Assembly (NCBI RefSeq): GCF_008642375.1
Contig: NZ_CP029194.1
Coordinates: 7,496,501-7,560,500, forward strand
Direction of reading: 5' to 3'
From: Streptomyces venezuelae
GTDB lineage: Bacteria; Actinomycetota; Actinomycetes; Streptomycetales; Streptomycetaceae
Length of the DNA: 64,000 bases
Notes under the pieces: model-generated
What the model saw: the letters and a program-made list of their open reading frames with translations, nothing else
Databases searched by the model: none
Told to the model about the DNA's origin: nothing
Part shown: positions 51,131 through 60,950 of the stretch, piece by piece
How the letters are laid out: each line of letters begins with the position of its first letter
Numbering within the stretch: the stretch's first letter is position 1
Made by a program: the position numbers and the translations under genes

Positions 51131-53197
51131 ATGGCCGTCACCGCAACCACCCCCGCCACCCGTCCGCCGACGGCCACGTCCCGGACGGGCGCGGCCCCGG
51201 TGACGGCCGCCCTGGTCCTTCTCGTCGCGGGCCTCGCGCTCGTCGACATCACCCAGGGCACCGCCGCGGTCGGCGCGCCCGAGGTGTGGAAGGCGTTCAC
51301 GGGCCAGGCCGATCCGGCCGACGCGTCCGTCGTCATCGCCTCCCGCCTGCCGAGGATGACCGCCGGCCTCCTGGTCGGCGCCGTCCTCGGCATGGCGGGC
51401 GCCGCCCTCCAGGCCGTCAGCCGCAACGTCCTGGCCTCGCCCGACACCCTCGCCGTCAACGCGGGCTCCTACTTCGCGCTCGGCCTCACCGCCGCCTTCG
51501 GTCTCTCTCTGCCGCTCCTCGCCTCCTCGGCCTTCGCCTTCGCCGGCGGACTCGCGGCAGCGGCCGTCGTCCTCGTCCTCTCGGGCCTGGGCGCCGGAAC
51601 GGTCCGTCTGGTCCTCGCGGGCAGCGCCCTCACCCTCGGCCTCACCGCCGTCACCGAGGGCCTGCTCCTGCTGTTCCCCCGGCAGACCGAGGGCCTTTAC
51701 CAGTGGAACCAGGGCAGCATCAGCCAGAGCGGCTTCGACGGCGTCCTGCAGATGGCCCCGATCGCCGTCGTCGGCCTCGTCGGCCTGCTGCTCCTCGCCC
51801 GCAGGGTCGACGCCCTCGCCCTCGGCGACGACGCCGCCCGCGGCGTCGGCGTGCCCGTCCGGGCCACCCGGATCACCGCCGTCGTCCTCGCCGCCCTGCT
51901 CTCCACGGCAGCCGTCACCCTCGCCGGACCCGTCGGCTATGTCGGCCTCTGCGCCCCCGCGCTCGTCCGGCCCCTCGCCCGCACCTTCCGCGGGTTCACC
52001 AAGTCGCGCGGCTTCCTGCCCGCCGCCGGACTCACCGGCGCCGCCCTCGTGCTCGGCTCCGACGTCCTGCTGCGCGCCCTCGTACCGTCGGACGTGGTGG
52101 TCTCCGTGCCGACCGGTGTCGTCACCAGCCTCGTCGGCGCCGTCTTCCTGATCGTCATGGCCACCCGCGTCCGGGACACGACCGGAGCCGCCGCCACCGA
52201 GCAGCTCCGCATCAGGAGCCGGGCCCGCTTCCTCACCGTCACCGCCGTCCTGGTGGCCGTGGCGATCGGCGTCACCGTCGCGGGCGTCCTGCTCGGCGAC
52301 AGCAAACTGCTCCTCGGCGACATCGTGAACTGGGTCCAGGGCCAGGCCGGCCGGACCGTCACCTTCGTCCTCGACACCCGGGTGCCCCGCGTCCTCGCCG
52401 CCCTCTTCGCGGGAGCCGCGCTCGCCCTGGCGGGCACGGTCGTCCAGGCCGTCACCCGCAACCCCCTCGCCGAACCCAGCATCCTCGGCATCTCCGGCGG
52501 CGCCGCGCTCAGCGCCGTGCTCCTCGTCACGACCGTGCCCATGGCCGGCTCGTGGGGCATGGCGGGCGCCGCGTTCGCAGGAGCCGTCGTGAGCTCGGTC
52601 CTCGTCTTCGGGCTCGCCGCCCGGGGCGGGTTCCAGCAGAACCGGCTCGTCCTCGTCGGCTTCGGTGTCGCCACCGCTGCCGCCGCCCTGATCAGCCTCC
52701 TGATCATCCTCACCGACCCGTTCAACGCGACGAAGGCCCTCACCTGGCTCTCGGGCTCCACCTACGGGCGGTCCATGCCCGACGTGGTGCCTCTCGTCGC
52801 CGTCCTCGCGGTGGGCGCGGCCGTCGCCTTCGCCCGGCGTACCGAACTCGACCTCGTCTCCCTCGACGAGGACACCCCGCGCCTCCTCGGCCTCGGCCTG
52901 GGCCGCGCCCGCCTCGGCTTCCTCGCCCTCGCCGTCCTGCTCACCGCCACCGCCGTGGCCGCCGCGGGCACGATCGGCTTCGTGGGACTCGTGGCACCGC
53001 ACGCGGCCCGCGCCCTCGTCGGCCGGCAGCACGCCCGCGTCGTCCCGGTCGCCGTGCTCCTCGGCGCCGTCCTCGTCTGCGCCGCGGACCTGGTGGGCCG
53101 CACCGTCATCGCACCGGCCCAGCTCGGCGCCGGTCTCATGACGGCCGTGATCGGCACCCCGTACTTCCTGTACCTGCTGGTACGCAGCCGGGGATAG
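51131..53197 (+). CDS. FecCD-family permease, two domains fused
   Basis: A 688-residue permease carrying two FecCD units in one chain, as in FhuB: residues about 30-345 and 365-688, each with its own RLPR/RVPR, QAVSRN/QAVTRNPLAEP and GPVGYVGL/GTIGFVGL motifs. Around 18-20 helices in total. It forms the channel for the siderophore importer and pairs with the preceding ATPase. ATG at 51131 with a short gap to the binding-protein stop. Confidence 0.94.
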   Translation: MAVTATTPATRPPTATSRTGAAPVTAALVLLVAGLALVDITQGTAAVGAPEVWKAFTGQADPADASVVIASRLPRMTAGLLVGAVLGMAGAALQAVSRNVLASPDTLAVNAGSYFALGLTAAFGLSLPLLASSAFAFAGGLAAAAVVLVLSGLGAGTVRLVLAGSALTLGLTAVTEGLLLLFPRQTEGLYQWNQGSISQSGFDGVLQMAPIAVVGLVGLLLLARRVDALALGDDAARGVGVPVRATRITAVVLAALLSTAAVTLAGPVGYVGLCAPALVRPLARTFRGFTKSRGFLPAAGLTGAALVLGSDVLLRALVPSDVVVSVPTGVVTSLVGAVFLIVMATRVRDTTGAAATEQLRIRSRARFLTVTAVLVAVAIGVTVAGVLLGDSKLLLGDIVNWVQGQAGRTVTFVLDTRVPRVLAALFAGAALALAGTVVQAVTRNPLAEPSILGISGGAALSAVLLVTTVPMAGSWGMAGAAFAGAVVSSVLVFGLAARGGFQQNRLVLVGFGVATAAAALISLLIILTDPFNATKALTWLSGSTYGRSMPDVVPLVAVLAVGAAVAFARRTELDLVSLDEDTPRLLGLGLGRARLGFLALAVLLTATAVAAAGTIGFVGLVAPHAARALVGRQHARVVPVAVLLGAVLVCAADLVGRTVIAPAQLGAGLMTAVIGTPYFLYLLVRSRG

Positions 53198-53213
53198 CCA
53201 CGGACAGGTATGA

Positions 53214-53236
53214 GGGGGTGTCCTCGGGACACCCCC
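53214..53236 (+). terminator. Terminator after siderophore operon
   Basis: Perfect 10-bp stem GGGGGTGTCC (53214-53223) with GGACACCCCC (53227-53236), three-base loop, 17 bp after the permease stop. Confidence 0.8.
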
Positions 53237-53279
53237 TAAGCTGCCATCCGGCACAGGTCCCGACCCAGGAGCGCACCTC

Positions 53280-53828
53280 ATGTTCGACCGCGACCGGAAG
53301 CACCCCTACCCCGACGCCCTGCGCGCGGACGCGGCGCCCGCTCCGCACCCGCTCCTCGCGCCGGTCACCGGTCTCCTGGGCACCTGGACCGGCCGGGGCC
53401 ACGGCTCGTACCCGACGCTCGCCGAGGAGTTCGCGTACGAGCAGGAGGTCACCTTCAGCCACGACGGGCGCCCCTTCCTCCACTACGAGGCCCGCGCCTG
53501 GATCGTCGACGCCGACGGCACCCCGCAGCGGCCCGCCGCGCGCGAGAGCGGCTGGTGGCGGATGCAGCCCGACGGGCGCGTCGAGGCACTGATCACCCAG
53601 CCGACCGGCATCGCGGAGATCCTGGTCGGCGGCGCGGCCGACGGCGGGGCCGACCTCACCACCCATCAGGTGGCGCTCACCCCCACGGCCAAGGAGGTCA
53701 CCGCCACCCGCCGCCGCTACACCCTCACCGACGAGGACACGCTCGACTTCCGCCACGACCTCGCGGCGGTCGGTCAGCCCCTCCAGTACCACCTTTCGGC
53801 ACAGCTCCGACGCGAGAACGGGAACTGA
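53280..53828 (+). CDS. Nitrobindin family heme protein (peroxynitrite isomerase-like)
   Basis: A 182-residue nitrobindin. The signature GTWTGRGHGSYP (34-45) opens the beta-barrel, and a His near the C-terminus (His171 in LQYHLSAQL) fits the proximal heme ligand. Family members bind ferric heme and can isomerise peroxynitrite to nitrate. GGAG precedes the ATG at 53280. The prolyl oligopeptidase starts 4 bp later, so they are probably co-expressed. Confidence 0.9.
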   Translation: MFDRDRKHPYPDALRADAAPAPHPLLAPVTGLLGTWTGRGHGSYPTLAEEFAYEQEVTFSHDGRPFLHYEARAWIVDADGTPQRPAARESGWWRMQPDGRVEALITQPTGIAEILVGGAADGGADLTTHQVALTPTAKEVTATRRRYTLTDEDTLDFRHDLAAVGQPLQYHLSAQLRRENGN

Positions 53829-53832
53829 ATCC

Positions 53833-55866
53833 ATGCGGCGTGCGACCGAGGACGACCCGTACCTGTGGCTGGAAGAGGTGTCCGGTGAGCGCGCGCTCGC
53901 CTGGGTCGCCGAGCGGAACGCCGAGGCGGCCGACGCCCTGGCCGCCGACCCCGGTTTCGCCGCGCTCAAGGAGCGGGTGCGTGACGTCATGGACGCCGCG
54001 GACCGCATCCCGTACACCGTCCGCCGCGGCGCCCACCTCTACAACTTCTGGCGCGACGCCGAGCACCTGCGGGGCGTGTGGCGCCGCACCACCCTGGAGC
54101 AGTACCGCAAGGACGCCCCCGAGTGGGAGGTCCTCCTCGACGTCGACGCGCTCGCCGAGGCCGAGGGCGAGAAGTGGGTCTGGGACGGGGCCCGCGTCCG
54201 CCGCCCCGAGCACGACCGTGCGCTGGTGAGGCTGTCGCGCGACGGCGGGGACGCCGTGGTGGTCCGGGAGTTCGACCTCGGCACCCGGCGCTTCGTCGAG
54301 GACGGCTTCCGGATCGCGGAGGCGAAGACCCGGACCGGCTGGATCGACGACGACACCCTCTTCATCGGTACGGACACCGGGCCCGGCTCGCTCACCGACT
54401 CCGGCTACCCGCGCCAGGTCCGCAGATGGCGGCGGGGCACCCCGGTGGAGGAGGCCGAGCTCGTCTTCGAGGCCGGGCAGGGCGACGTGTCGGCCTGGGG
54501 CTACCGGGACGACACCCCCGGTTTCGAACGGGACTTCGTGGGCCGCGCCCTCGACTTCTTCCGCAGCGAGACGTACCTCCTGCGGCCCGACTCCACGCTC
54601 GTCAGGATCGACGTCCCCGAGGACGCCGTCGCGTACGCCCACCGCCGGCATCTGATCGTCACCCTGAAGTCCGAGTGGCTCGGGCAGCCGACCGGCTCCC
54701 TCCTCGCCTTCGACTTCGACGCCTTCCTCGCCGGCGACCGCACCCCCGAGGTGCTCTTCACCCCGGACGAGCGGACGGCCCTGGCCGGGCACGCGTGGAC
54801 CCGCCACCACCTGATCCTGGAGACGATGCGCGACGTCAGCACCCGCATCGAGGTCCTCACCCCCGCCCCCGAGGGCGGCTGGACCCGCGAACCGCTCGTC
54901 GGCGTACCGGAGCTGTCCGCCGTCAGCGTCGTCGACACCGACCCCGACGTCTCCGACGAGTACTTCCTCGACCTGTCGGGCTTCCTCCAGCCCTCGACCC
55001 TCCACCGCGGGGTGATCGGCGGCGACACGGAACTCCTCAAGCAGGCCCCGGACCGCTTCGACGCGTCGGGCCTCACCGTGCGGCAGCACTTCGCGTCCTC
55101 CCCGGACGGGACGAGCGTGCCGTACTTCGTCATCGGCCCCGACCACGCCGCCACCGGCCCCGGCCCCACCCTGCTCTACGGCTACGGCGGCTTCGAGGTC
55201 TCCCTCACACCGTCGTACGCCTCCGTGACCGGCCGGGCGTGGCTGGAGCGCGGCGGCACGTACGTGATCGCGAACATCCGGGGCGGCGGCGAGTACGGAC
55301 CGGACTGGCACCAGGCCGCCCTGCGCGCCGACCGGCCGCGCGCCTTCGAGGACTTCGCGGCCGTCGCCGGGGACCTGGTCACCCGGGGCGTCACCACCCC
55401 GGCCATGCTCGGCGCCTCCGGGGGCAGCAACGGCGGCCTGCTCATGGGTGCGATGCTCACCCGCCACCCCGAGCTCTTCGGGGCGATCGTCGCGCAGGTG
55501 CCGCTGCTCGACATGACCCGCTTCCACCGGCTCCTCGCCGGCGCCTCCTGGATCGCCGAGTACGGGGACCCCGACGACGAGGCCGATCTCCCGCACCTCC
55601 TCGACATCTCCCCGTACCACCGCCTCACCGCGGACGCGGACTACCCGCCGGTGCTCCTGATGACCTCGACCCGCGACGACCGCGTCCACCCCGGGCACGC
55701 GCGCAAGACGGCGGCGCGGCTGCGGGAACTCGGCCATCCGGTGCTGTTCCACGAGAACACCGGCGGCGGACACGCGGGCGCCGGAGACAACGAGCAGGCC
55801 GCGCACAACAGCGCCCTCGTGCACACCTTCCTGTGGCAGCGGCTGGCCGGCCCGGCCGCCGACTGA
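53833..55866 (+). CDS. Prolyl oligopeptidase family serine peptidase (S9A)
   Basis: A 677-residue cytoplasmic peptidase with a propeller domain in the first two thirds and an alpha/beta hydrolase at the end. The nucleophile is Ser532 in ASGGSNGG, followed by Asp in TSTRDDRVHP and His in NTGGGHAG. N-terminal DDPYLWLEEVSGERALAWV is typical of the S9A clan. It cleaves short peptides after proline or basic residues. No signal peptide. Confidence 0.92.
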   Translation: MRRATEDDPYLWLEEVSGERALAWVAERNAEAADALAADPGFAALKERVRDVMDAADRIPYTVRRGAHLYNFWRDAEHLRGVWRRTTLEQYRKDAPEWEVLLDVDALAEAEGEKWVWDGARVRRPEHDRALVRLSRDGGDAVVVREFDLGTRRFVEDGFRIAEAKTRTGWIDDDTLFIGTDTGPGSLTDSGYPRQVRRWRRGTPVEEAELVFEAGQGDVSAWGYRDDTPGFERDFVGRALDFFRSETYLLRPDSTLVRIDVPEDAVAYAHRRHLIVTLKSEWLGQPTGSLLAFDFDAFLAGDRTPEVLFTPDERTALAGHAWTRHHLILETMRDVSTRIEVLTPAPEGGWTREPLVGVPELSAVSVVDTDPDVSDEYFLDLSGFLQPSTLHRGVIGGDTELLKQAPDRFDASGLTVRQHFASSPDGTSVPYFVIGPDHAATGPGPTLLYGYGGFEVSLTPSYASVTGRAWLERGGTYVIANIRGGGEYGPDWHQAALRADRPRAFEDFAAVAGDLVTRGVTTPAMLGASGGSNGGLLMGAMLTRHPELFGAIVAQVPLLDMTRFHRLLAGASWIAEYGDPDDEADLPHLLDISPYHRLTADADYPPVLLMTSTRDDRVHPGHARKTAARLRELGHPVLFHENTGGGHAGAGDNEQAAHNSALVHTFLWQRLAGPAAD

Positions 55867-55890
55867 CCGACGTCCCCCTCGGGCCCGGTG

Positions 55891-56874
55891 TCACAACCAG
55901 CCGTGACGCTGGGCCTGGAGGGCCATCTGGAAGCGGCTGGAGGCGCCGAGCCGGGCCATGAGGATCTGGATCCGGCGGAACAGCGTGCGGCGGCTGACGC
56001 CGAGCTCCCGGGCGATCACGTCGTCGCTCGCGCCGCCCGCGAGCAGCCACAGCAGGCGCCGGTCGGAGGGCGGCAGGCCACCCGGGCGGGCGGTGTGGCC
56101 GTGGAAGGGCAGAGCGTTCTGCCAGGCCTGCTCGAAGAGTGCCACGAGCGCGGAGAGCAGCCCGCAGGGCTGGACGACGAGCATCGTGTTGTGGACGTCC
56201 GCCTCCCTGATCGACAGGGAGACGAGCGCGTACGCGTCGTCGATGATCACCAGCTTGACCGGTACCGACGGCAGCACCCGCGCCTGCTCTCCCGCCTCCA
56301 CGCAGGGCTCGATGGCCGATTCCAGATTGCCCGGCAGCTCCAGCGACTCCCGCGAGTACACGACGCGCTGCGTCACCCCGCGGGCCAGGGTCGCCAGCGC
56401 GTCCTCGGTGGCCTCGGGCAGCGGGAAGTACGGCGGGGAGTCGAGCTGGCGGATCTGCCGGCGGGCACTGGCCCAGGCCTGACGCATCCGCAGGCCGACG
56501 GCGTCGCCCGTGACGACCTCCACGAGATGGTCGGTGTCACCGGCGAGCCGCTGCCGCCGGAACGACTCGAACGCGCTCCCGACGGTGATCCGGGACTCGT
56601 CGAGCTCGGCCGCCCGGTGCCGGCCGAGGATCTCCAGGCCCGCGGCGGGCGGCACGGGCGCCACGACGTCCCCGCCCTCCGCGGCGGCGCTCGCGAGACC
56701 GGCGTCGACGAGGGCGCCGTACGCCGCCGAGAGCGCGCCACCCTCCACGCCGGCCGCCGAGCCGACCGCGCTCAGCGGCGCGGGCGCCAGCTCCAGGAGC
56801 CGCAGGTAGACCCGGACCGCGTCGTCACCGATCCCCAGGAGCCGGAGGGCCTCGCCGAGCTTCGCATTCGCCAT
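55891..56874 (-). CDS. LuxR-type regulator with TrmB-like N-terminus
   Basis: A 327-residue regulator. The N-terminal 60-70 residues resemble a winged helix (RLLGIGDDAVRVYLRLLELAPAPLSAVGSAAG). The C-terminus is a LuxR HTH: RLLWLLAGGASDDVIARELGVSRRTLFRRI. The middle resembles the large regulators of secondary metabolism in actinobacteria without a receiver domain. I chose ATG at 56874; ATG 56883 adds three residues and neither has a clear ribosome-binding site. Target unknown. Confidence 0.85.
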   Translation of the reverse strand: MANAKLGEALRLLGIGDDAVRVYLRLLELAPAPLSAVGSAAGVEGGALSAAYGALVDAGLASAAAEGGDVVAPVPPAAGLEILGRHRAAELDESRITVGSAFESFRRQRLAGDTDHLVEVVTGDAVGLRMRQAWASARRQIRQLDSPPYFPLPEATEDALATLARGVTQRVVYSRESLELPGNLESAIEPCVEAGEQARVLPSVPVKLVIIDDAYALVSLSIREADVHNTMLVVQPCGLLSALVALFEQAWQNALPFHGHTARPGGLPPSDRRLLWLLAGGASDDVIARELGVSRRTLFRRIQILMARLGASSRFQMALQAQRHGWL

Positions 56875-57070
56875 GGGCCGCATTATCGACGGCCCGGCCG
56901 CCGCTCCGCACCCAGCGGAGAGGCGGCGGATGGCCGATCTGTGCCACTGGCGGTCCTGGGCACCCGGTGGGCTCCGCGCGCAGTACTGTCCGTGAGCCGC
57001 CGATGACCCGGTGGCTCACGGAGGACCTCTCCGGGAAGAACCGACAAGAACCGAGAAGAAGGTGCATCGC

Positions 57071-58486
57071 ATGGCGAAGCGTCGAAAGAACGGGCTCTAC
57101 GACGGCGTCTCCGCGGAGCTCTCCGCCCTGATGCGGACGGGGTGGGCGGACACCGAGCGCCACGGCCTGGAGGCCGACGAGCAGGCTCCGTACGCGGCCG
57201 CCCGCCGCGCGGCCCTCTCGGCGCTCTTCCCGGGCGAGCGCCTGGTGATCCCGTCCGGCAACCTGAAGACCCGCTCGAACGACGACACCTACCCCTTCCG
57301 CCCGTACACCGGCTACGTGCACATGACCGGCGACCAGGCCCGCGACGGCGCCCTCGTGCTCGAACCCCGCGCGGACGGCGGCCACGACGCCTACTGCTAC
57401 CAGCTGCCCCGGGACAGCCGCGACAACGACGAGTTCTGGATCGGCTACTCGGCCGAGCTGTGGATGGGCCGGCGCCGCTCCCTGGCCGAGGCCGAGAGCG
57501 TCCTCGGGCTGCCCTGTCGCGACGTCCGCACGATCGCCGCGGACCTGGCCGCCGCCTCCTCCGAGGTCCCCACCCGGATCGTGCGCGGCCACGACCCGGC
57601 CCTGGAGGCCGCCGTCACCACCGACGAGGAGCGCGACTACGAGCTGGAGGAGGCCCTCAGCGACCTCCGGCTCGTCAAGGACGACTGGGAGATCGGCGAG
57701 ATGCGCAAGGCGGTGGACTCCACCGTGCGCGGATTCACCGACTGCGTCTCCGAGCTGTCCTGGGCGATCGCGACCTCCGAGCGGTGGATCGAGGGCACCT
57801 TCTTCCGCCGTGCCCGCCTGGAGGGCAACGCCCTCGGCTACGGCTCGATCTGCGCCGCCGGCGAGCACGCCACGATCATGCACTGGACGGACAACGACGG
57901 CCCGGTCCGCCCCGGCGAGCTGCTCCTGCTCGACGCCGGCGTGGAGACCAACTCCCTCTACACCGCCGACGTCACCCGCACCCTCCCGATCAGCGGCACC
58001 TTCAACGACGTGCAGCGCAAGGTGTACGACGCGGTCTACGAGGCCCAGGAGGCCGGCATCGCCGCCGTCAAGCCGGGCGCCCGGTACCGCGACTTCCACG
58101 AGGCGTCCCAGCGCAGCATGACGGCGAAGCTGGTCGAGTGGGGCTTCATCGAGGGCCCCGTCGACCGGGCGTACGAGCTCGGCCTCCAGCGCCGCTTCAC
58201 GATGGCCGGCACCGGCCACATGCTGGGCCTGGACGTCCACGACTGCGCCCACGCGCGGAACGAGGAGTACGTCGACGGCCTCCTGGAGCCGGGCATGGTC
58301 CTCACCGTCGAGCCGGGCCTGTACTTCCAGCCGGACGACCTGACCGTGCCCGAGGAGTGGCGCGGCATCGGCGTCCGGATCGAGGACGACCTCGTCGTCA
58401 CCGAGAACGGCAACGAGAACCTGTCCGCCGGTCTGCCGCGCTCCTCGGACGAGGTCGAGGCGTGGATGGCCGAGTTCGCGGGCTGA
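57071..58486 (+). CDS. pepP: Xaa-Pro aminopeptidase (M24B)
   Basis: A 471-residue aminopeptidase P that removes the N-terminal residue before proline. The pita-bread domain follows an N-terminal domain. Metal ligands are Asp in LLLDAGVETNSLYTADVTRT, His in GTGHMLGLDVHD, Glu in LTVEPGLY and Glu in VRIEDD. AAGGTG precedes the ATG at 57071. Streptomyces carry two such enzymes; which one this is remains open. Confidence 0.93.
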   Translation: MAKRRKNGLYDGVSAELSALMRTGWADTERHGLEADEQAPYAAARRAALSALFPGERLVIPSGNLKTRSNDDTYPFRPYTGYVHMTGDQARDGALVLEPRADGGHDAYCYQLPRDSRDNDEFWIGYSAELWMGRRRSLAEAESVLGLPCRDVRTIAADLAAASSEVPTRIVRGHDPALEAAVTTDEERDYELEEALSDLRLVKDDWEIGEMRKAVDSTVRGFTDCVSELSWAIATSERWIEGTFFRRARLEGNALGYGSICAAGEHATIMHWTDNDGPVRPGELLLLDAGVETNSLYTADVTRTLPISGTFNDVQRKVYDAVYEAQEAGIAAVKPGARYRDFHEASQRSMTAKLVEWGFIEGPVDRAYELGLQRRFTMAGTGHMLGLDVHDCAHARNEEYVDGLLEPGMVLTVEPGLYFQPDDLTVPEEWRGIGVRIEDDLVVTENGNENLSAGLPRSSDEVEAWMAEFAG

Positions 58487-58511
58487 CCGGCTCGCGCCCA
58501 CCTCCTTCCCG

Positions 58512-59432
58512 CTATGTCTCCGGGTCCTCGTAGAGGGCGAAGAGGCGCGGGAGGGGGGTGCTGCCTTCCGGTGCGGGGTGGTTCGCGAGCGCGGTCCAGC
58601 AGGTCGCCATGAGGTGCCGGGCCCGAGTGCCCGGCCAGGCGCGGGGGAGGAGCTCGGCGGGCAGCAGCGGGTCCGGTGTCATCGCGTACGAGAAGGCCGC
58701 GGCCAGCCGGACCGCGAGGCTCAGCCGCTCGGCGGACGCGAGGGGTTCGGCGCGGTCGAGGCGGTCGAGACAGGAGCGGGCGAAGGCGGCGAGGGTGTCG
58801 TGACGGGCGGCGATCTCGTCCAGGGGCCAGAGCGAGGCGGCGAGGGCCGGCGCTCCGGCGACCCCGCCGACGCGGAGGTCGGTGCTGGTCAGACAGGTCA
58901 GCGAGGCGACGACACCGAGGTGTTCGGCCCGCGCCTCGACGAGCGGCTCGATCGGGTGGGCGCACGCGTACAGACCGCCCTGGAGCGGGGCGGCGCCCAG
59001 GTGGAGCAGGGTGTCGCGGAGCGCGTCGCGGGCGGCACGCTCGGACTCGGGGACGGCGAAGGCGAAGAGGTGCCACACGCCGTCCCAGGGGGCGAGCCCG
59101 TGGTCCTGCCGGTAGGCGAGGCGGACATGGGCGGCGTCCGGGGCGAGCGCGCCGGTGGCGGCGTCGGCGACGGAGCGGAGGACCGCCTTGCGGCCGCGGC
59201 CCTCGTGGGTGAACCGTCCCTCGGCGACGAGCCGCTTCACGCAGAGCCGCACCTGCTGGTCGGTCATGCCGAGGAGGCCGGCCACCGTGTAGAGCTCGCC
59301 GGCGTCCACGGTGCCGTCCTCGCGGACGAGGGCGTGGACGAGGGTGCGGGTCGGGACGTTGACGGTGCTGCCTTCGGCGGTGCTGCCTTCGGCGGTGGTG
59401 TCGGTGCCGGCCTTGGTGTCGGTGCGGGTCAT
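58512..59432 (-). CDS. PaaX-like transcriptional regulator
   Basis: A 306-residue regulator of the PaaX family, repressors of phenylacetate catabolism in Proteobacteria. LVHALVREDGTVDAGELYTVAGLLGMTDQQVRLCVKRL is the winged helix, and WDGVWHLFAFAVPESERAAR begins the PaaX domain. The first about 25 residues are Thr/Gly/Ser-rich and variable. No phenylacetate genes are near, so its target is unknown. It overlaps the GNAT gene by 4 bp (ATGA). Confidence 0.88.
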   Translation of the reverse strand: MTRTDTKAGTDTTAEGSTAEGSTVNVPTRTLVHALVREDGTVDAGELYTVAGLLGMTDQQVRLCVKRLVAEGRFTHEGRGRKAVLRSVADAATGALAPDAAHVRLAYRQDHGLAPWDGVWHLFAFAVPESERAARDALRDTLLHLGAAPLQGGLYACAHPIEPLVEARAEHLGVVASLTCLTSTDLRVGGVAGAPALAASLWPLDEIAARHDTLAAFARSCLDRLDRAEPLASAERLSLAVRLAAAFSYAMTPDPLLPAELLPRAWPGTRARHLMATCWTALANHPAPEGSTPLPRLFALYEDPET

Positions 59433-60052
59433 CGGGCCTCCCGGCCGGGGGACGCGTCGGCCGGCGTGACCGGCCGGTGCATGGTGGTGACGGCGCCGAA
59501 GCCCATCAGGTCGCGCAGGTAAGGCGTTCGCTCGGTGCGGACCGCGGCGAAGCCGTGCCGCTCGTAGAGGGCACGGGCCCGTGGGTTCACGTCGATGACG
59601 TCGAGCCGGATCCGGCGGCAGCCGGCCTCGGCGGCCACGGCCGCGATCTCGCGCAGCAGCATCGTGCCGATGCCCGCGCCGCGGTGTCCGGGGGCGACGG
59701 CGATGCCGTCCATCACCAGCTCGCCGGACGTGGGTCTCCGTTCGAGGAGCGCCAGCAGGGCCACCCGGTGCAGCCCGCGCAATACGCCGTACGCCGACAG
59801 GACGTCTCCCGCCCCGCCGCCCAACAGGCCCCGCCCGTCGAGCCGGTAGCCGGCCACCCCGGCCACATCGCCGCCGACGAGGGCGGTGACGGCGCGGTCG
59901 TGGTGCAGGTGGGCGGCGAGGAAGGCACGGGCCTTGTCGGGCGGATCGAGCGCGGCGCCGAGCTTACGTCCGAACGCCTCCCAGTAGAGGGCGGCGACGC
60001 GCGCCGCGCCGCCCTCCGGTACGCCCCGCCGCACCACCGTCGTCGTGTCCAT
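59429..60052 (-). CDS. GNAT family N-acetyltransferase
   Basis: A 207-residue acetyltransferase with the acetyl-CoA loop GHRGAGIGTMLL and LDVIDVNPRARALYERHGF typical of GNAT. The N-terminal half is a variable substrate domain. GAGG sits 7 bp before the ATG at 60050-60052. It is co-transcribed with the PaaX-like gene; the acceptor is unknown. Confidence 0.9.
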   Translation of the reverse strand: MDTTTVVRRGVPEGGAARVAALYWEAFGRKLGAALDPPDKARAFLAAHLHHDRAVTALVGGDVAGVAGYRLDGRGLLGGGAGDVLSAYGVLRGLHRVALLALLERRPTSGELVMDGIAVAPGHRGAGIGTMLLREIAAVAAEAGCRRIRLDVIDVNPRARALYERHGFAAVRTERTPYLRDLMGFGAVTTMHRPVTPADASPGREAR

Positions 60053-60139
60053 CGGCACACCTCGTCCCGTCCGTCACGGGCCGGGGCGGTGAGCCCGCAG
60101 CCGCACTATCACCCTCGTAACGTTCGCTTGCGATGCGAC

Positions 60140-60152
60140 CGTTTGTCAAACG
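60140..60152. repeat. 13-bp palindrome in the GNAT/STAS intergenic region
   Basis: CGTTTG-T-CAAACG (60140-60152), perfect, about 88 bp upstream of the GNAT start and 167 bp before the STAS gene. Likely an operator for one of them. No regulator is assigned, though the nearby PaaX-like protein is a candidate. Confidence 0.5.
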
Positions 60153-60318
60153 ATAGATTCACATTCTCGGCCATGTGTTCGGATAAACGTGTCCGGACGG
60201 CTCCGAGCGGCCCGCGAATTCACCGGTTCAGGTGACAGGGGTCGAGGCGAAACGTCCCTCCCGGCACGGACGCGGCCACGCTCGACGGGACACATGGACC
60301 CACCCTGTGGAGCGTCCG

Positions 60319-60705
60319 ATGCAGCTGATTCCTCGTCACGACCCGCACCTCGTCGTCCGGTCGACCGGTGGACTCACCGTCGCCGTGCTCGACGGCGAGC
60401 TCGATCTCGTTCTGGTGCGGCACCTGAGGCCCGAGCTCGACGCCCTCGTCAGGGAGTCCGATGCCCTGACCGTCGACATCCGTCGTCTCACCTTCTGCGA
60501 CGCCACCGGTCTCGGCCTGCTCGCCCACTGTGCAGGGAAGGTCCAGGCGCGGGGAGCTCGCTGGCGGCTGATCTGCGACCAGCCGTGGATCCTCCGGCTC
60601 ATCCGTCTGGCGGCGCTGGGCGAGCTCCTGCGGCCCGAGGCGGCGCCGGCGGATCAGTCGGCCGTCCGGCCCTCCGGGCCCGGGGTGGCGAGCCCGGTCT
60701 CGTAG
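60319..60705 (+). CDS. STAS-domain anti-sigma factor antagonist-like protein
   Basis: A 128-residue STAS protein. The core TVDIRRLTFCDATGLGLLAHC places Asp61, Ala62 and Thr63 where RsbV-type proteins have Asp-Ser-Ser/Thr, so Thr63 may take the place of the phosphoserine. GGAG precedes the ATG at 60319. Its last 17 codons overlap the stop end of a response-regulator remnant on the other strand. Partner anti-sigma factor not seen here; the RsbW-like gene at 4.7 kb is far away. Confidence 0.85.
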   Translation: MQLIPRHDPHLVVRSTGGLTVAVLDGELDLVLVRHLRPELDALVRESDALTVDIRRLTFCDATGLGLLAHCAGKVQARGARWRLICDQPWILRLIRLAALGELLRPEAAPADQSAVRPSGPGVASPVS

Positions 60706-60950
60706 GCGGCGATGACCGCCTGGGCGCGGTCGCGGAGACGGAGCTTCGACAGGATGCGGGCGACGTGCGTCTTCACCGTCGCCTCGCTCAGCCGGAACCG
60801 CGCGGCCAGTTCGGCGTTGGTGTGCCCGCGCGCCAGCGCTTCGAGGACCTCCAGCTCGCGCGGGGTGAGCGTGGCGAGGTCGCGGTGCAGCGGAGCCGTC
60901 CGCTCACCGGCCCCGGCGAAGCGCTCCACGAGCCGGCGCTGATCGCCGGG
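60654..60950 (-). pseudogene. Response regulator remnant (LuxR/NarL C-terminal part only)
   Basis: The C-terminal about 90 residues of a NarL-type response regulator: LTPRELEVLEALARGHTNAELAARFRLSEATVKTHVARILSKLRLRDRAQAV. The preceding linker RRLVERFAG is kept, but the receiver domain is missing. The frame to the right leads directly into a permease fragment on the other strand. A GTG or ATG could start translation near 60929, giving a bare HTH, but the gene is clearly truncated. Confidence 0.82.

Noticed and set aside
60654..60929. Functional stand-alone LuxR regulator
   Set aside because: The truncation next to a broken permease makes a remnant more likely than a genuine single-domain regulator.
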